NCBI RefSeq assembly: GCF_014284175.1
Contig: NZ_JACOGA010000010.1
Coordinates: forward strand, 1-64,000
Length of the DNA: 64,000 nucleotides
Direction of reading: 5' to 3'
Source: Affinundibacterium flavidum
Lineage (GTDB): Bacteria; Pseudomonadota; Gammaproteobacteria; Burkholderiales; Burkholderiaceae_D
The position numbers and the translations under genes were made by a program. Numbering within the stretch: position 1 is the stretch's first letter; the number at the start of each line of letters is the position of its first letter. Positions 39,392 to 47,127 of this stretch are shown piece by piece. The notes below the pieces were generated by a model. It was not told the DNA's origin, did no database searches, and saw nothing but the letters and a program-made list of their open reading frames with translations.

Positions 39392-39868
39392 TTAACTTCC
39401 TTTCCTTTCCTTTCCTTTCAATTCCGTAGTCGATTGCTCGACAGCCTCTTGCTGAATAATCGACGAGTGTTCGACGAATCCTCGTTGAATAGTCGTTGAT
39501 TGCTCGTCGAGTAGTGGGATTCTTTCGGGTGTTTCTTTTATCTTTGGTTCTGGAAACTTGTAGGTTGGTCGATCAATTCTTTGGTGGTTATGCCAGCCTG
39601 TAACCTGCCAGTAGCGTTTGTCAGCTACTTCGTATTCATACAATAAACCGCTTGTAATTAATTCCTGAACCGCGTTTTGTAGTTCACTTCCGGAAATTGC
39701 ATCCGAGGGAAATATTTCCATCTTTATGCGCTTGAAAGATGCAGGGTGTATGCCGTTGTCGTCACAGAATGACCACAGGCCAATAAATAGCAAGCGAGTT
39801 GTCGGTGAGCATTCGGCGACTTGTTCAGAAGTCCAAAATTCAGGTTTGATTGTTCGGATTCTAGCCAT
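39392..39868 (-). CDS. N-terminal part of O-like phage replication initiator
   Basis: 158 residues starting MARIRTIKPEFWTSEQVAEC, the hallmark of phage replication proteins with a winged-helix N-terminal domain (then RLLFIGLWSFCDDNGIHPAS and ITSGLLYEYE). After a polar linker the frame ends in LKGKERKGS, coded by a GGAAA tandem repeat, and stops 2 nt before the next gene. It starts 1 nt after the stop of the preceding gene. Confidence 0.8.
   Translation of the reverse strand: MARIRTIKPEFWTSEQVAECSPTTRLLFIGLWSFCDDNGIHPASFKRIKMEIFPSDAISGSELQNAVQELITSGLLYEYEVADKRYWQVTGWHNHQRIDRPTYKFPEPKIKETPERIPLLDEQSTTIQRGFVEHSSIIQQEAVEQSTTELKGKERKGS
39397..39419 (-). repeat. pentanucleotide repeat (GGAAA, about 4.6 units) inside the initiator gene
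   Basis: On the plus strand ttcc-tttcc-tttcc-tttcc-tttc. The tract codes the end of the N-terminal ORF and carries the ribosome binding site of the C-terminal ORF. A change of +1 or -2 units would fuse the two ORFs in frame. Confidence 0.9.
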
Positions 39869-39869
39869 G

Positions 39870-40337
39870 TTAAACCCCGCATTCTCTCGCTATGCGAGTC
39901 ATGGCCGCATCGCGTTGTTCAGGCTTTGCATCAGGGTGCTGCTGATCCCATTGTTTTTTACGTTCTTCATACACTACGTATGGGTTACGATTGGGTTTGC
40001 CGAGCTGATACTTTGCAATATTTTCGTCACACTTTTTGGCTTGGGCATCGATGTAGCTACGAGAGAATATTTTTTTACTACTTGGTATTGAAGCTTTTGC
40101 GTTAGCCATACGTAATGTATTGCGACGTAGTTTGGCTACTATCTCTAGCGCTTTTGAACAATTAGTAACTACGTTTGATGTCTGACTAACGCTTGATCTT
40201 GAAAATACAGAGTGAACGATACGCAGGTTCCGTGACTTTGCGCTTCCCACGTCTATTTGTGGCTTTCTCTTTGAGGTAGGCTGCCCACGGTTGGCTTTAT
40301 TCAGTTCTACTATCAGATTAAGTTGGACACTTCTCAT
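39870..40337 (-). CDS. hypothetical basic protein of the replication operon
   Basis: A 155-residue Lys/Arg/Ser-rich protein with no recognised domain. The C-terminal part (YVVYEERKKQWDQQHPDAKP and RDAAMTRIARECGV) resembles short phage proteins of unknown role. I chose the ATG at 40337 because GGGGGTGAG lies directly upstream. Its start overlaps the stop of the preceding 38-residue ORF (ATGA), and its stop is 1 nt before the O-like gene. Confidence 0.65.
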   Translation of the reverse strand: MRSVQLNLIVELNKANRGQPTSKRKPQIDVGSAKSRNLRIVHSVFSRSSVSQTSNVVTNCSKALEIVAKLRRNTLRMANAKASIPSSKKIFSRSYIDAQAKKCDENIAKYQLGKPNRNPYVVYEERKKQWDQQHPDAKPEQRDAAMTRIARECGV

Positions 40338-40450
40338 CTCACCCCCAAATTGCAAAATATGGTGATCAATGTCAGTGCATAACTGATGAATGTAAGCGTA
40401 TGTAAGTTGGGTGCAAGACGCACGAGGAATAGTGTGTAATATTTTTTCAT
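40334..40450 (-). CDS. 38-residue hydrophobic small protein
   Basis: The ORF MKKYYTLFLVRLAPNLHT-LTFISYALTLITIFCNLGVR exactly fills the gap between two genes. Its ATG overlaps the stop of the AlpA-like gene (TAATG) and its stop overlaps the start of the next gene (ATGA). Such double coupling supports real translation. It has a basic start and one hydrophobic stretch, so it could insert in the membrane. No family is recognised. Confidence 0.55.
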   Translation of the reverse strand: MKKYYTLFLVRLAPNLHTLTFISYALTLITIFCNLGVR

Positions 40451-40668
40451 TACACGCTCCCGTTCAAGAGTGCTGCAATGTCAGCAACAGGCCACATAAG
40501 TCTATTGCCTAGTTTGAGTGGGCGAATACCTAAGTAGTGTCCAGTCAAGCAGTAACTTTTGCGGATTGTTTGTGCTGCACGGCTAAATACTCGGGCAAAT
40601 TCAAATGTTTGGATGTGGTCGCGGCCTGCTGCGATTTGTTTAAGTTCTAAAGTATGTTGATGTGCCAT
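40450..40668 (-). CDS. AlpA/excisionase-like DNA-binding protein
   Basis: A 72-residue protein. FEFARVFSRAAQTIRKSYCL reads as a helix-turn-helix and RPLKLGNRLMWPVADIAALL as the wing and last helix of MerR/AlpA-type proteins common in islands. Such proteins activate excision or the replication genes of satellites. I chose the ATG at 40668 because AGGA lies 8-11 nt upstream; the open frame continues to 40770 without support. It heads the leftward replication operon. Confidence 0.7.
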   Translation of the reverse strand: MAHQHTLELKQIAAGRDHIQTFEFARVFSRAAQTIRKSYCLTGHYLGIRPLKLGNRLMWPVADIAALLNGSV

Positions 40669-40757
40669 TTTTCGTATCCTGTTTAAGGTTTTCGCCTCTG
40701 TCGAATAACAGTTCAGCGAGTGGAATACGAATGATCTAATTTGCACTATCCTACTAC

Positions 40758-40796
40758 GCAACCCTCCCACTATCCCCTATTTTGTAGGAGGGTTGC
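40758..40796. promoter_or_regulatory. 10-bp inverted repeat upstream of the replication operon
   Basis: gcaaccctcc pairs exactly with ggagggttgc across a 19-nt loop. It lies between the stop of the 239-residue gene and the start of the AlpA-like gene, so it may be a terminator for the former or an operator for the latter. Confidence 0.4.
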
Positions 40797-40801
40797 ATTG
40801 G

Positions 40802-41521
40802 CTATTTTCTGTCGATTATTTGTCCTTTCGCCCTTAATATGTCCCAAGCAGTTTTGAATGTGCTATCGGTAAATAGTTGTTTGCTTTTTAGTGCTTCGGC
40901 GCAAATTTCCGCTTTTATCCCAGATTTGCCAGGTTGCGGTTTAGGTAATGATGTTGGGTTGTGTCCTTTCGATTCGATCAACCTGATAATTTCGGACTGT
41001 CGCAAAATCAATTTAGAAACGTACTTTGGCGTACCGTCTTTTGAGATCGACTCAATGCCTTCTGTTTCTTTGATTGAGGTAAAACTCATTAAAGCATTTC
41101 TAAATCCACCGACTGGACAAAATTTATTCATTTCCCCCCATCGCAGCCAATCCCTCGAACTTAGATTGTTTATTTGTTTTGCCTCTGCCATCTTGATAAA
41201 TTCCATGATATTTACAGTCAAGTCCTCTGGGGTGCTTTTCCTTTCCACACGAATTGGACATACTCCGAAAAACAAATATGCTGCATCCTCACGTGTCCAA
41301 GCTGGCATAGTGAACCAATATTCCCATTTGATCGGTTTAATTTCACTCCATGCATCTTCCCAAGTTAGTGCATCATTTAGCCACTTCTCTGGCAAACTAT
41401 CATTTTGATTTATTGCTGGGTTGGTAGATGGATCTTCTAGATACTGAAGTATGGCAAACTTTGTGGGGAAATCTGTGATACTAGACAAGATGTGCTCCTT
41501 ATGAGTTTCATTTGGCTGCAT
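40802..41521 (-). CDS. hypothetical island protein
   Basis: A 239-residue soluble protein with a central segment WEYWFTMPAWTREDAAYLFF followed by GVCP. Similar stretches occur in phage and island proteins of unknown role. The C-terminal part (KAEICAEALKSKQLFTDSTFKTAW) looks like a DNA-binding or oligomerisation helix pair, which is inference. The ATG at 41521 lacks a ribosome binding site. An in-frame TTG at 41488 has AAGGAG at ideal distance and may be the true start. Confidence 0.65.
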   Translation of the reverse strand: MQPNETHKEHILSSITDFPTKFAILQYLEDPSTNPAINQNDSLPEKWLNDALTWEDAWSEIKPIKWEYWFTMPAWTREDAAYLFFGVCPIRVERKSTPEDLTVNIMEFIKMAEAKQINNLSSRDWLRWGEMNKFCPVGGFRNALMSFTSIKETEGIESISKDGTPKYVSKLILRQSEIIRLIESKGHNPTSLPKPQPGKSGIKAEICAEALKSKQLFTDSTFKTAWDILRAKGQIIDRK

Positions 41522-41814
41522 TGACTTGCAATGAAGCGTGTGGAGCCATTATGTAGGGGACTTTGAAAAAACTTAGAATTTATGTGCTACAGCATTCAAA
41601 TTGTTGATGTTAATTATGCGATTTCTATATTTGTGCAGATTTTCTCGAATCAGTTTCTTTATCGTGGCTTCAATATTCTCTGCTTGCTATGCTTGTTTGA
41701 ATACATTTATCAATATTAGAGAAAGGCACTCAATCACAAACAAAGAGTTCTTCATTTCTTATTAGGGCGCTATTTGCTTCTTAGCGATGGCTGCGCGTAC
41801 ATGTATCTCAGGCT
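41522..41814. other. intergenic stretch with a brnA relic
   Basis: It contains the degraded antitoxin fragment listed separately and no intact gene. Confidence 0.5.
41631..41700 (-). pseudogene. degraded 3' fragment of a brnA-like gene
   Basis: This stretch aligns with 42075-42145, the end of the intact brnA, at most positions (shared blocks include atcgtggc, tcaat and atgcttgttt). It lacks a start and an open frame, so it is the remnant of a duplicated antitoxin gene. Confidence 0.65.
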
Positions 41815-42045
41815 CTACCTGTACGACAAATCTTCCCGAGTACGTTTTTGCGGTTTTCTGCTTAGCTTCTTGCAGGTGTCGAGATAATCCTCCACCGATT
41901 CAATAAAGTTGGTTTGTAGCTGGTTAACAGACTTTCCATGAAAACCAATCACATCATCGATACCTGCAAGTCTGCCAATCAATAGTGCGTCATCGTCTGA
42001 GTATTGAATTTTGGCTGTATAGCCTTTATGCGTCATGTTGTGCAT
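41815..42045 (-). CDS. HicB-like antitoxin
   Basis: A small protein of about 76 residues from Met at 42045. KGYTAKIQYSDDDALLIGRLAGIDDVIGF without a break would be the HicB RNase H-like fold core; the first and last parts (GYTAKIQYSDDDALL; ESVEDYLDTCKKL) fit HicB family antitoxins. No HicA toxin lies next to it; instead brnA precedes it. The longer frame from a GTG at 42093 overlaps brnA and is less likely. Confidence 0.7.
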   Translation of the reverse strand: MHNMTHKGYTAKIQYSDDDALLIGRLAGIDDVIGFHGKSVNQLQTNFIESVEDYLDTCKKLSRKPQKRTREDLSYR

Positions 42046-42070
42046 GTTATTTTCATTGTTTGACCGTGAT

Positions 42071-42364
42071 TTAGTGTTTGCGCAGTTCTTCACGAATCGT
42101 TTTTTTTATCGTGGCCTCAATGCTCTCTGCCTGTAATGCTTGTTTTAGAGCGTCGTTTATCAAAGTTTGATAACCACGCTCGCCTGCCATCGCTTTAAAA
42201 TGTTCAATGATGGCGCTGTCCAAATAGATATTGACGCGCTGTTTGTTGGATAAAATCACGCCATTGGTGGCACGCTTGCGCAAGACAAGCTTACCGCTTT
42301 TGATGTCTGATTGCGTAATCGGTGCGTCATCATCAAAGGTTTTCGAAGTAGATTTTTTGTTCAT
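42071..42364 (-). CDS. brnA: BrnA-family antitoxin
   Basis: A 97-residue protein. The C-terminal ribbon-helix-helix region (KQRVNIYLDSAIIEHFKAMA then GYQTLINDALKQAL) is typical of BrnA, which binds BrnT and represses the operon. It overlaps brnT by 32 nt, the usual order of toxin first. A decayed copy of its 3' end lies at 41631-41700. Confidence 0.88.
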   Translation of the reverse strand: MNKKSTSKTFDDDAPITQSDIKSGKLVLRKRATNGVILSNKQRVNIYLDSAIIEHFKAMAGERGYQTLINDALKQALQAESIEATIKKTIREELRKH

Positions 42365-42605
42365 TTTTTTCTGCCTTTCGCATGGAAATAATGCGTATAT
42401 TGGTATCTGATTCTGTCGTCACGATAACGACTACTGAACCCCTTAACATTCCCATCGTGATAAAGCGTGGTTCATCATAATTAAAGCGCTTGTCTTCAAA
42501 TGTGACGGTTTGTTCGCTCTCTATAACTTGTCTCGCATCATCAAAATCAAGACCATGTTTTTCAAGGTTGCTTGCTTTTTTTGATCGGTCGTAGTTGTAT
42601 CGCAT
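42333..42605 (-). CDS. brnT: BrnT-family ribonuclease toxin
   Basis: A 90-residue toxin with the family start YDRSKKASNLEKHGLDFDDA, then DEPRFITMGML and the conserved IRIISMRKAEKNEQ. BrnT is a RelE-fold RNase that blocks translation when unbound. It lies 42 nt past the integrase stop, in the same direction, so it could maintain the island. Confidence 0.9.
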   Translation of the reverse strand: MRYNYDRSKKASNLEKHGLDFDDARQVIESEQTVTFEDKRFNYDEPRFITMGMLRGSVVVIVTTESDTNIRIISMRKAEKNEQKIYFENL

Positions 42606-42647
42606 AAGGTTTATTATATGTATATTTATGTGTATGTCAAAGGGTAT

Positions 42648-43997
42648 TTACACCACGACTCGCAAACCTGCTTGTGTTGGCGTGAACTTAATTTGCGCTT
42701 GCTCTAATATCCAAGTCTCTAGCTTGATGTGCCACATCCTCAGCAAGTCTATAGGACGGTCGCGGTAGTGTTTTTCAGCGGTGGCGCTTGGTTTGTGTCC
42801 CATGATTTGAGCGACGATGCCAGCGGGGGTTTCTGTCCATTCTGCAAGTGAACCAAATGAACGGCGCAAGCCATGTAAGGTGATGTCCGGTAGTCCAGCG
42901 GCTATTAATGCTTTTTTGTGAGCAGGTGAAGGTTCCACAAGTTGTCCATTCTTGGCGGCGGGTGAACTAAAGACCCATTCATTTCGGCGGGGCAGGGCGG
43001 CTAAGAGCTGCGAAACAAACGGGGTAAGTGGAATTGTTCGTTCGCCTTCTACTTTGTCGCGTATGGTTAATGTGTTCCACTGAAAATCAATGTCTTCCCA
43101 CTCTAGTGCTCCAAGTTCACGACGACGCGCACCAGTAAGTAAAAGGGATTGCAAATAGGCAGCTTGAACAGGGTTTGCGATTTGTTGAACGGCTTTAAAC
43201 CACATCGGCAATTGTTCACGTTGTAGGCTGTCTCCTGATTTAGAGTTCTTGGCGGGTAGTTCGTTTTTGACTTTATCGGCCTTGCACGCGCCATCAGGTA
43301 CTAACCCTTTATATTCATCGTGCGAATTACACCAATTGATAAACACCGATAACAGGCGAAACGCTAGGGCGGTGCGTGTTGGTCTGGTGATGGTTTCTTT
43401 TGCCAGCCATGCCGCTATACGTGCCCCTGTAAGGTCGGTAAGGCGAACATCTAGTAATGGAGCAAGTACACCAGCCTCCGTTAAGCCTTTCCCCCTTACT
43501 TTTTTTGCACCGCCAAGACTTACAACATTTTCATGGTCGCGTATGTGCCACTCACTCCAGCCAACTTTTCCACCTTTGCGTTTGGCGTTCCGTTTTGCTG
43601 CGATATAAATAGGCCAAGCCATGCCAAGAGTGACAGAATCGCGTACTAATTGGCGTTCGGCTTCAATTCTCTTAGTTTCTGCGGCTTCAATGGCGGCTTG
43701 TCGTGCTTGTTCTTCGTCTTTGGCGACTTGGCGCGGGTCTATGCCTTTGTCGGTATCTGCCTTGAGGTCGGTCGCAATCTTTTGTGCGGCCGCAATGGTG
43801 TAGGTAGAGACATCGCCAATCGTCATTCGAATGGTCTTGTTATTTAGGCTAGTTTCGAAAATATAAGATTTCGCTCCAGCGGTTGTTACACGCAAACCCA
43901 AACCCGATACTTTGCCATCCCAAAATATACTTTGCTTCTTGCCTTCGGCACATTTAAAGCCAGCAACACGGCCAGCGGTGAAATTTTCCCATTTCAT
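42648..43997 (-). CDS. int: tyrosine-type integrase of the island
   Basis: A 449-residue site-specific recombinase. The N-terminal DUF4102-like arm-binding domain (WDGKVSGLGLRVTTAGAKSY), a core-binding domain, and a catalytic domain with Arg in LLTGARRRELGALEW, HGLRRS (H-x-x-R), MGHKP (His) and the nucleophile Tyr in EKHYRDRP are all visible. It lies 150 nt from attR, points inward, and should recombine the 51-bp tRNA-His repeats. GGAG lies upstream of the ATG. Confidence 0.95.
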   Translation of the reverse strand: MKWENFTAGRVAGFKCAEGKKQSIFWDGKVSGLGLRVTTAGAKSYIFETSLNNKTIRMTIGDVSTYTIAAAQKIATDLKADTDKGIDPRQVAKDEEQARQAAIEAAETKRIEAERQLVRDSVTLGMAWPIYIAAKRNAKRKGGKVGWSEWHIRDHENVVSLGGAKKVRGKGLTEAGVLAPLLDVRLTDLTGARIAAWLAKETITRPTRTALAFRLLSVFINWCNSHDEYKGLVPDGACKADKVKNELPAKNSKSGDSLQREQLPMWFKAVQQIANPVQAAYLQSLLLTGARRRELGALEWEDIDFQWNTLTIRDKVEGERTIPLTPFVSQLLAALPRRNEWVFSSPAAKNGQLVEPSPAHKKALIAAGLPDITLHGLRRSFGSLAEWTETPAGIVAQIMGHKPSATAEKHYRDRPIDLLRMWHIKLETWILEQAQIKFTPTQAGLRVVV

Positions 43998-44156
43998 AAC
44001 TTTTATTCTCCGTGTAGGGGCTGTGTAGGATTTTTAATTATATATGAATCAATCTTCATCAACACAGATATGCGCGTGAAAAATATTAAGTCATTGATTT
44101 TTATATGATTGTGTGTTTTTGTGAATATTAATCAACGGCAATAAATGCCATTTATT

Positions 44157-44207
44157 CAGGATTGTGATTCCTGTTGTCGTGGGTTCGAGCCCCATCGTCC
44201 ACCCCAC
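44157..44207. repeat. attR, 51-bp direct repeat
   Basis: Exact copy of 32812-32862. Sequence to the right is the former flank of tRNA-His, including its original terminator. Confidence 0.95.
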
Positions 44208-44218
44208 TCAATTTCAGT

Positions 44219-44247
44219 AAAAAAGCCCGCTTCTGCGGGCTTTTTTA
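44219..44247 (+). terminator. original tRNA-His terminator, displaced by the island
   Basis: The stem aagcccgc / gcgggctt with a TTCT loop has an A-run before and TTTTTT after it. It begins 12 nt past attR. Confidence 0.85.
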
Positions 44248-44455
44248 TTTTCTATATTTTCTGCATCACCGTTATTTTTTGTACATGAGCCGTCAAGAAT
44301 ATATCGCTGGCAGTGAATTTTTACTCTCCCTACAATAAAAAAAGAAAATACCGAATTGATAAGCAAGATACGCTTTCTCTGAATTACGTTGAATGGATAG
44401 TTCAGTTTGCTTTTGAATTCTATTTTCATATTTAGAAAACCATAGGGAGACGACA

Positions 44456-45763
44456 ATGAACAAAAGCAAAAAAATGGGTGCCATAGCTTTGATGGCGATG
44501 GCAATGCTTGGATGTGGTGGGCAGACAGACGCGCAAAAAATGAGCGCTAGTGACAACATGGCACCACCAGCCACAACCTATAACGCAACAGTTAATTTGG
44601 CTGGTAATGCCTTTATTACTAGTGCGGCGCCTGGTGCGGGAGAAATCATCAATGACAGTGGTTTGGCGAATTGGACAAGTTCATCGACGATCACTAGCAT
44701 GTATTTTCGATTGGCGCAAACAGGGCAATTGAAGCTAGGACTGGTTGCGCGTTTGTCTGGCTCAACCGCAAGCACGGTGAAAGTAAGTATTAATGGCACC
44801 GCTTACAATGTGAATTTAAGCGGTTCTAGCTCTAAGACTTATGATGTCGGAACCATCAACATCACCGCGCCAGGCTATGTGAAGGTGGACCTGCAGGGTG
44901 TCAGTAAAAACGGTGGATATTTCGGTGATGTATCTGCAGTAAAAATCGCAGGAACAGCAGCGACAAGCGGTATGAATTTCGCCGATGATGCTGCGAATTA
45001 TTATTGGTCACGCCGTGGACCATCAGTTAATTTTGGCTACAGCACGCCGGCGAATACCGAGTATTTCTATAACGAGATGACAGTGCCAACAGGTGAAGAT
45101 AAGATTGGCTCTTATTTCATGGCAAATGGCTTTTCGCAGGGCTATATGGGTATACAAGTGAAGTCCACGACTGAGCGCTGGATATTGTTTTCAGTTTGGG
45201 ATGCTGATAATGGCGGCAAAACGACTTTGGTGAGAAAAGGTGCAGGTGTCGTTGATAATAGTTTTGGTGGTGAAGGAACTGGCGGACAAAGCTACCTGGT
45301 GTACAACTGGTTAGCTGGGAATACCTACAAATTCATTACTCGCGCTATTCCCGATGGTGCTGGTAGCACCTTATATTCCGCTTGGTTTTATGCTCCAGAG
45401 ACTGCAACTTGGCGCTTTATCGCGACATGGAAACGTCCTAGTACAACGACTTATTTGACAGGCAATCATTCCTTCCTTGAAAATTTTATTGATACGAATG
45501 GCTACTTGGGGCGCAAGGTCTTGGTTGGAAATCAGTGGGCGCGCAACACTTCTGGTGTGTGGAGTGAAGTCACACAAGGCCAATTCAATGGTGATGCAAC
45601 GGCGGCAAACAAGCAACGTATGGACTTTGCTGGTGGCTTGGAAAATGGCAAATTCTATATGCGAAATGGTGGATTCTTCGCAAATTATGTTGCATTGGGG
45701 CAGACGTTTAATCGTCCTGCAACGGGGATTGCGCCAAGCGTAAATGTCACCACATTGCCGTAA
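44456..45763 (+). CDS. lipoprotein with DUF5077- and DUF3472-like domains
   Basis: A 435-residue exported lipoprotein. The lipobox MLGCGG puts the lipidated Cys near residue 20. The N-terminal half (about 45-170) is a beta-rich DUF5077-like domain and the C-terminal half, from ANYYWSRRGPSVNFGY to the end, matches DUF3472 (YFYNEMTVP, GYMGIQVKS). Such pairs occur in carbohydrate-related proteins, so glycan binding is plausible but not shown. AGGGAGAC lies just upstream of the ATG. A hairpin follows. Confidence 0.78.
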   Translation: MNKSKKMGAIALMAMAMLGCGGQTDAQKMSASDNMAPPATTYNATVNLAGNAFITSAAPGAGEIINDSGLANWTSSSTITSMYFRLAQTGQLKLGLVARLSGSTASTVKVSINGTAYNVNLSGSSSKTYDVGTINITAPGYVKVDLQGVSKNGGYFGDVSAVKIAGTAATSGMNFADDAANYYWSRRGPSVNFGYSTPANTEYFYNEMTVPTGEDKIGSYFMANGFSQGYMGIQVKSTTERWILFSVWDADNGGKTTLVRKGAGVVDNSFGGEGTGGQSYLVYNWLAGNTYKFITRAIPDGAGSTLYSAWFYAPETATWRFIATWKRPSTTTYLTGNHSFLENFIDTNGYLGRKVLVGNQWARNTSGVWSEVTQGQFNGDATAANKQRMDFAGGLENGKFYMRNGGFFANYVALGQTFNRPATGIAPSVNVTTLP

Positions 45764-45768
45764 GTTCC

Positions 45769-45799
45769 AGCGAACGAATAAGCGGTCTATTCGTTCGCT
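45769..45799 (+). terminator. hairpin after the lipoprotein gene
   Basis: A perfect 12-bp stem (agcgaacgaata / tattcgttcgct) with a 7-nt loop begins 5 nt past the stop. The following sequence is only weakly T-rich. Confidence 0.6.
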
Positions 45800-46044
45800 C
45801 TTATGTCATACACGCGTCATACTGAAATACTAAAATATCGATATCTGCTGTACATGCAACCGATATGTATGACGGCAGGCAGGTGTGCATTGTCAGGCTT
45901 GTTCCGGGCAGCACACCGATGTCTTGTACGCACACCTTCGAATACGCATTTCGAATTAACTTCCTGATCTTTTCTCTATATTTTATTGTCTTGCGGTAAT
46001 AAATTGGCTGCGATATAGTGATTTTTTCGTTTTGGAAGATGACT

Positions 46045-46962
46045 ATGCGTACTAATTTTTCGTCGATGCTTTTTATTGTTTGCTTGCCTTTCTTAGCGCA
46101 AGCGCAAGACAATTTACCTTCACAACATCCTTTGCAGGGGAAAATTGTCAACGCGCACAATGGTTTTGTGACTGAGCAGCGAGCTTTTGATTTAGTGCGT
46201 CAACATAGATATGTTTTTGTCGGCGAGAAGCACGATAATCCGGAACATCATCAACTCGAACAACGCTTAATACAAGAACGATTCAAAACCGAAAAGCAAA
46301 CGTCGCAAGGGCGTGTCGTGTTTGAAATGTTGGATAGCAGTCACGATAGTGGGATTGCCAAACTTCGACCTAGCGATACTTTGGAACAAATGAAAGCGAC
46401 ACTTAATTGGCCAGCAAAAGGTGGTTGGGATTGGAACGCTTATTCATTGTCATTTCAAGAAGCATTAAAAAATTCCGCCTTGGCAGCAGGGAATATTGAC
46501 CGACCATTTATCACTAGCGTATATAAAAATGGCGAGAAGAATTTTGTTGATGTTCCCAGATTTTCTAGCGCGTTGAATCCACCAGAGACGCTGAAAAACT
46601 ATTTGCTTGATCAAATATTTGCCTCGCATTGCGGGATGCAAAGCCGGGAAACTTTGACGCCCATGTTACACATACAATTAGCGAAAGACGCGAGTATGGC
46701 TTCGGCAATGTCGGAGACGCCAGCGGCGATGTTAATCGCGGGGGGCGAACATGTGCGAGCTGAAACTGGGGCTCCTTGGCATTTACGGAAAAAAATACCG
46801 GATGCTGAAATGATGGTAATTCAAATTGTGGAAGTGCAGGCTGGTAATGTTGACGTCGCTAGCTATATTAAGAAAGCTGGCACAGCAGATCTATATTGGT
46901 TCACAGGAGCTACAGAGGCGAAAGATTATTGTGCTGGTGTGAAGGGGAAGGCAGCGCAGTAA
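46045..46962 (+). CDS. ChaN-family protein
   Basis: An exported protein of 305 residues. A signal peptide (SSMLFIVCLPFLAQAQ) precedes the conserved RYVFVGEKHDNPEHHQLE, where the His and Glu are the heme/iron-binding region of ChaN. AMLIAGGEHVRAETGAPWHL near the C-terminus is also typical. Relatives bind heme and may help iron uptake. I chose the ATG at 46045 because GGAAG is 6 nt upstream; an in-frame start at 46018 would spoil the signal peptide. Confidence 0.83.
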   Translation: MRTNFSSMLFIVCLPFLAQAQDNLPSQHPLQGKIVNAHNGFVTEQRAFDLVRQHRYVFVGEKHDNPEHHQLEQRLIQERFKTEKQTSQGRVVFEMLDSSHDSGIAKLRPSDTLEQMKATLNWPAKGGWDWNAYSLSFQEALKNSALAAGNIDRPFITSVYKNGEKNFVDVPRFSSALNPPETLKNYLLDQIFASHCGMQSRETLTPMLHIQLAKDASMASAMSETPAAMLIAGGEHVRAETGAPWHLRKKIPDAEMMVIQIVEVQAGNVDVASYIKKAGTADLYWFTGATEAKDYCAGVKGKAAQ

Positions 46963-46992
46963 TTTATGTTGTTTCGAAGTAGAATTTAAAAC

Positions 46993-47030
46993 AAAAAATG
47001 GCGTGCAATTTAATTTGCACGCCATTTTTT
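46993..47030. terminator. bidirectional terminator between chaN-like and ompA-like genes
   Basis: A 16-bp perfect stem (aaaaaatggcgtgcaa / ttgcacgccatttttt) with a 6-nt loop ends convergent genes. Confidence 0.9.
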
Positions 47031-47080
47031 TGAATCAAACTGAGCAAGTAAATTAGCCCAGTTAATCAAATTAATTTAGC

Positions 47081-47119
47081 TAAGTTGACTAACTAAGTTG
47101 ATTAACTAAGTTGATTAAC
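47081..47119. repeat. 3 x 13-bp tandem array
   Basis: The units taagttgactaac, taagttgattaac and taagttgattaac lie 8 nt past the ompA-like stop (minus strand) and before the terminator. A diverged fourth unit overlaps the gene end. Confidence 0.9.
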
Positions 47120-47127
47120 TGAATAGA

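Larger units (their letters stand above)
32812..44207. mobile_element. 11.4-kb integrative element in tRNA-His (phage-satellite-like)
   Basis: It is bounded by an exact 51-bp direct repeat of the tRNA-His 3' part. It carries a tyrosine integrase next to the right end, brnT-brnA and a HicB-like protein, a leftward replication operon (AlpA-like, small ORF, O-like initiator pieces, DnaB-like helicase), and cargo at the left end (broken Sir2 gene, small ORFs, UvrD-like helicase). No capsid, terminase, tail, relaxase or conjugation genes are visible. The set int + AlpA + rep without structural genes resembles phage-inducible satellites, but that class is inferred. Confidence 0.85.
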
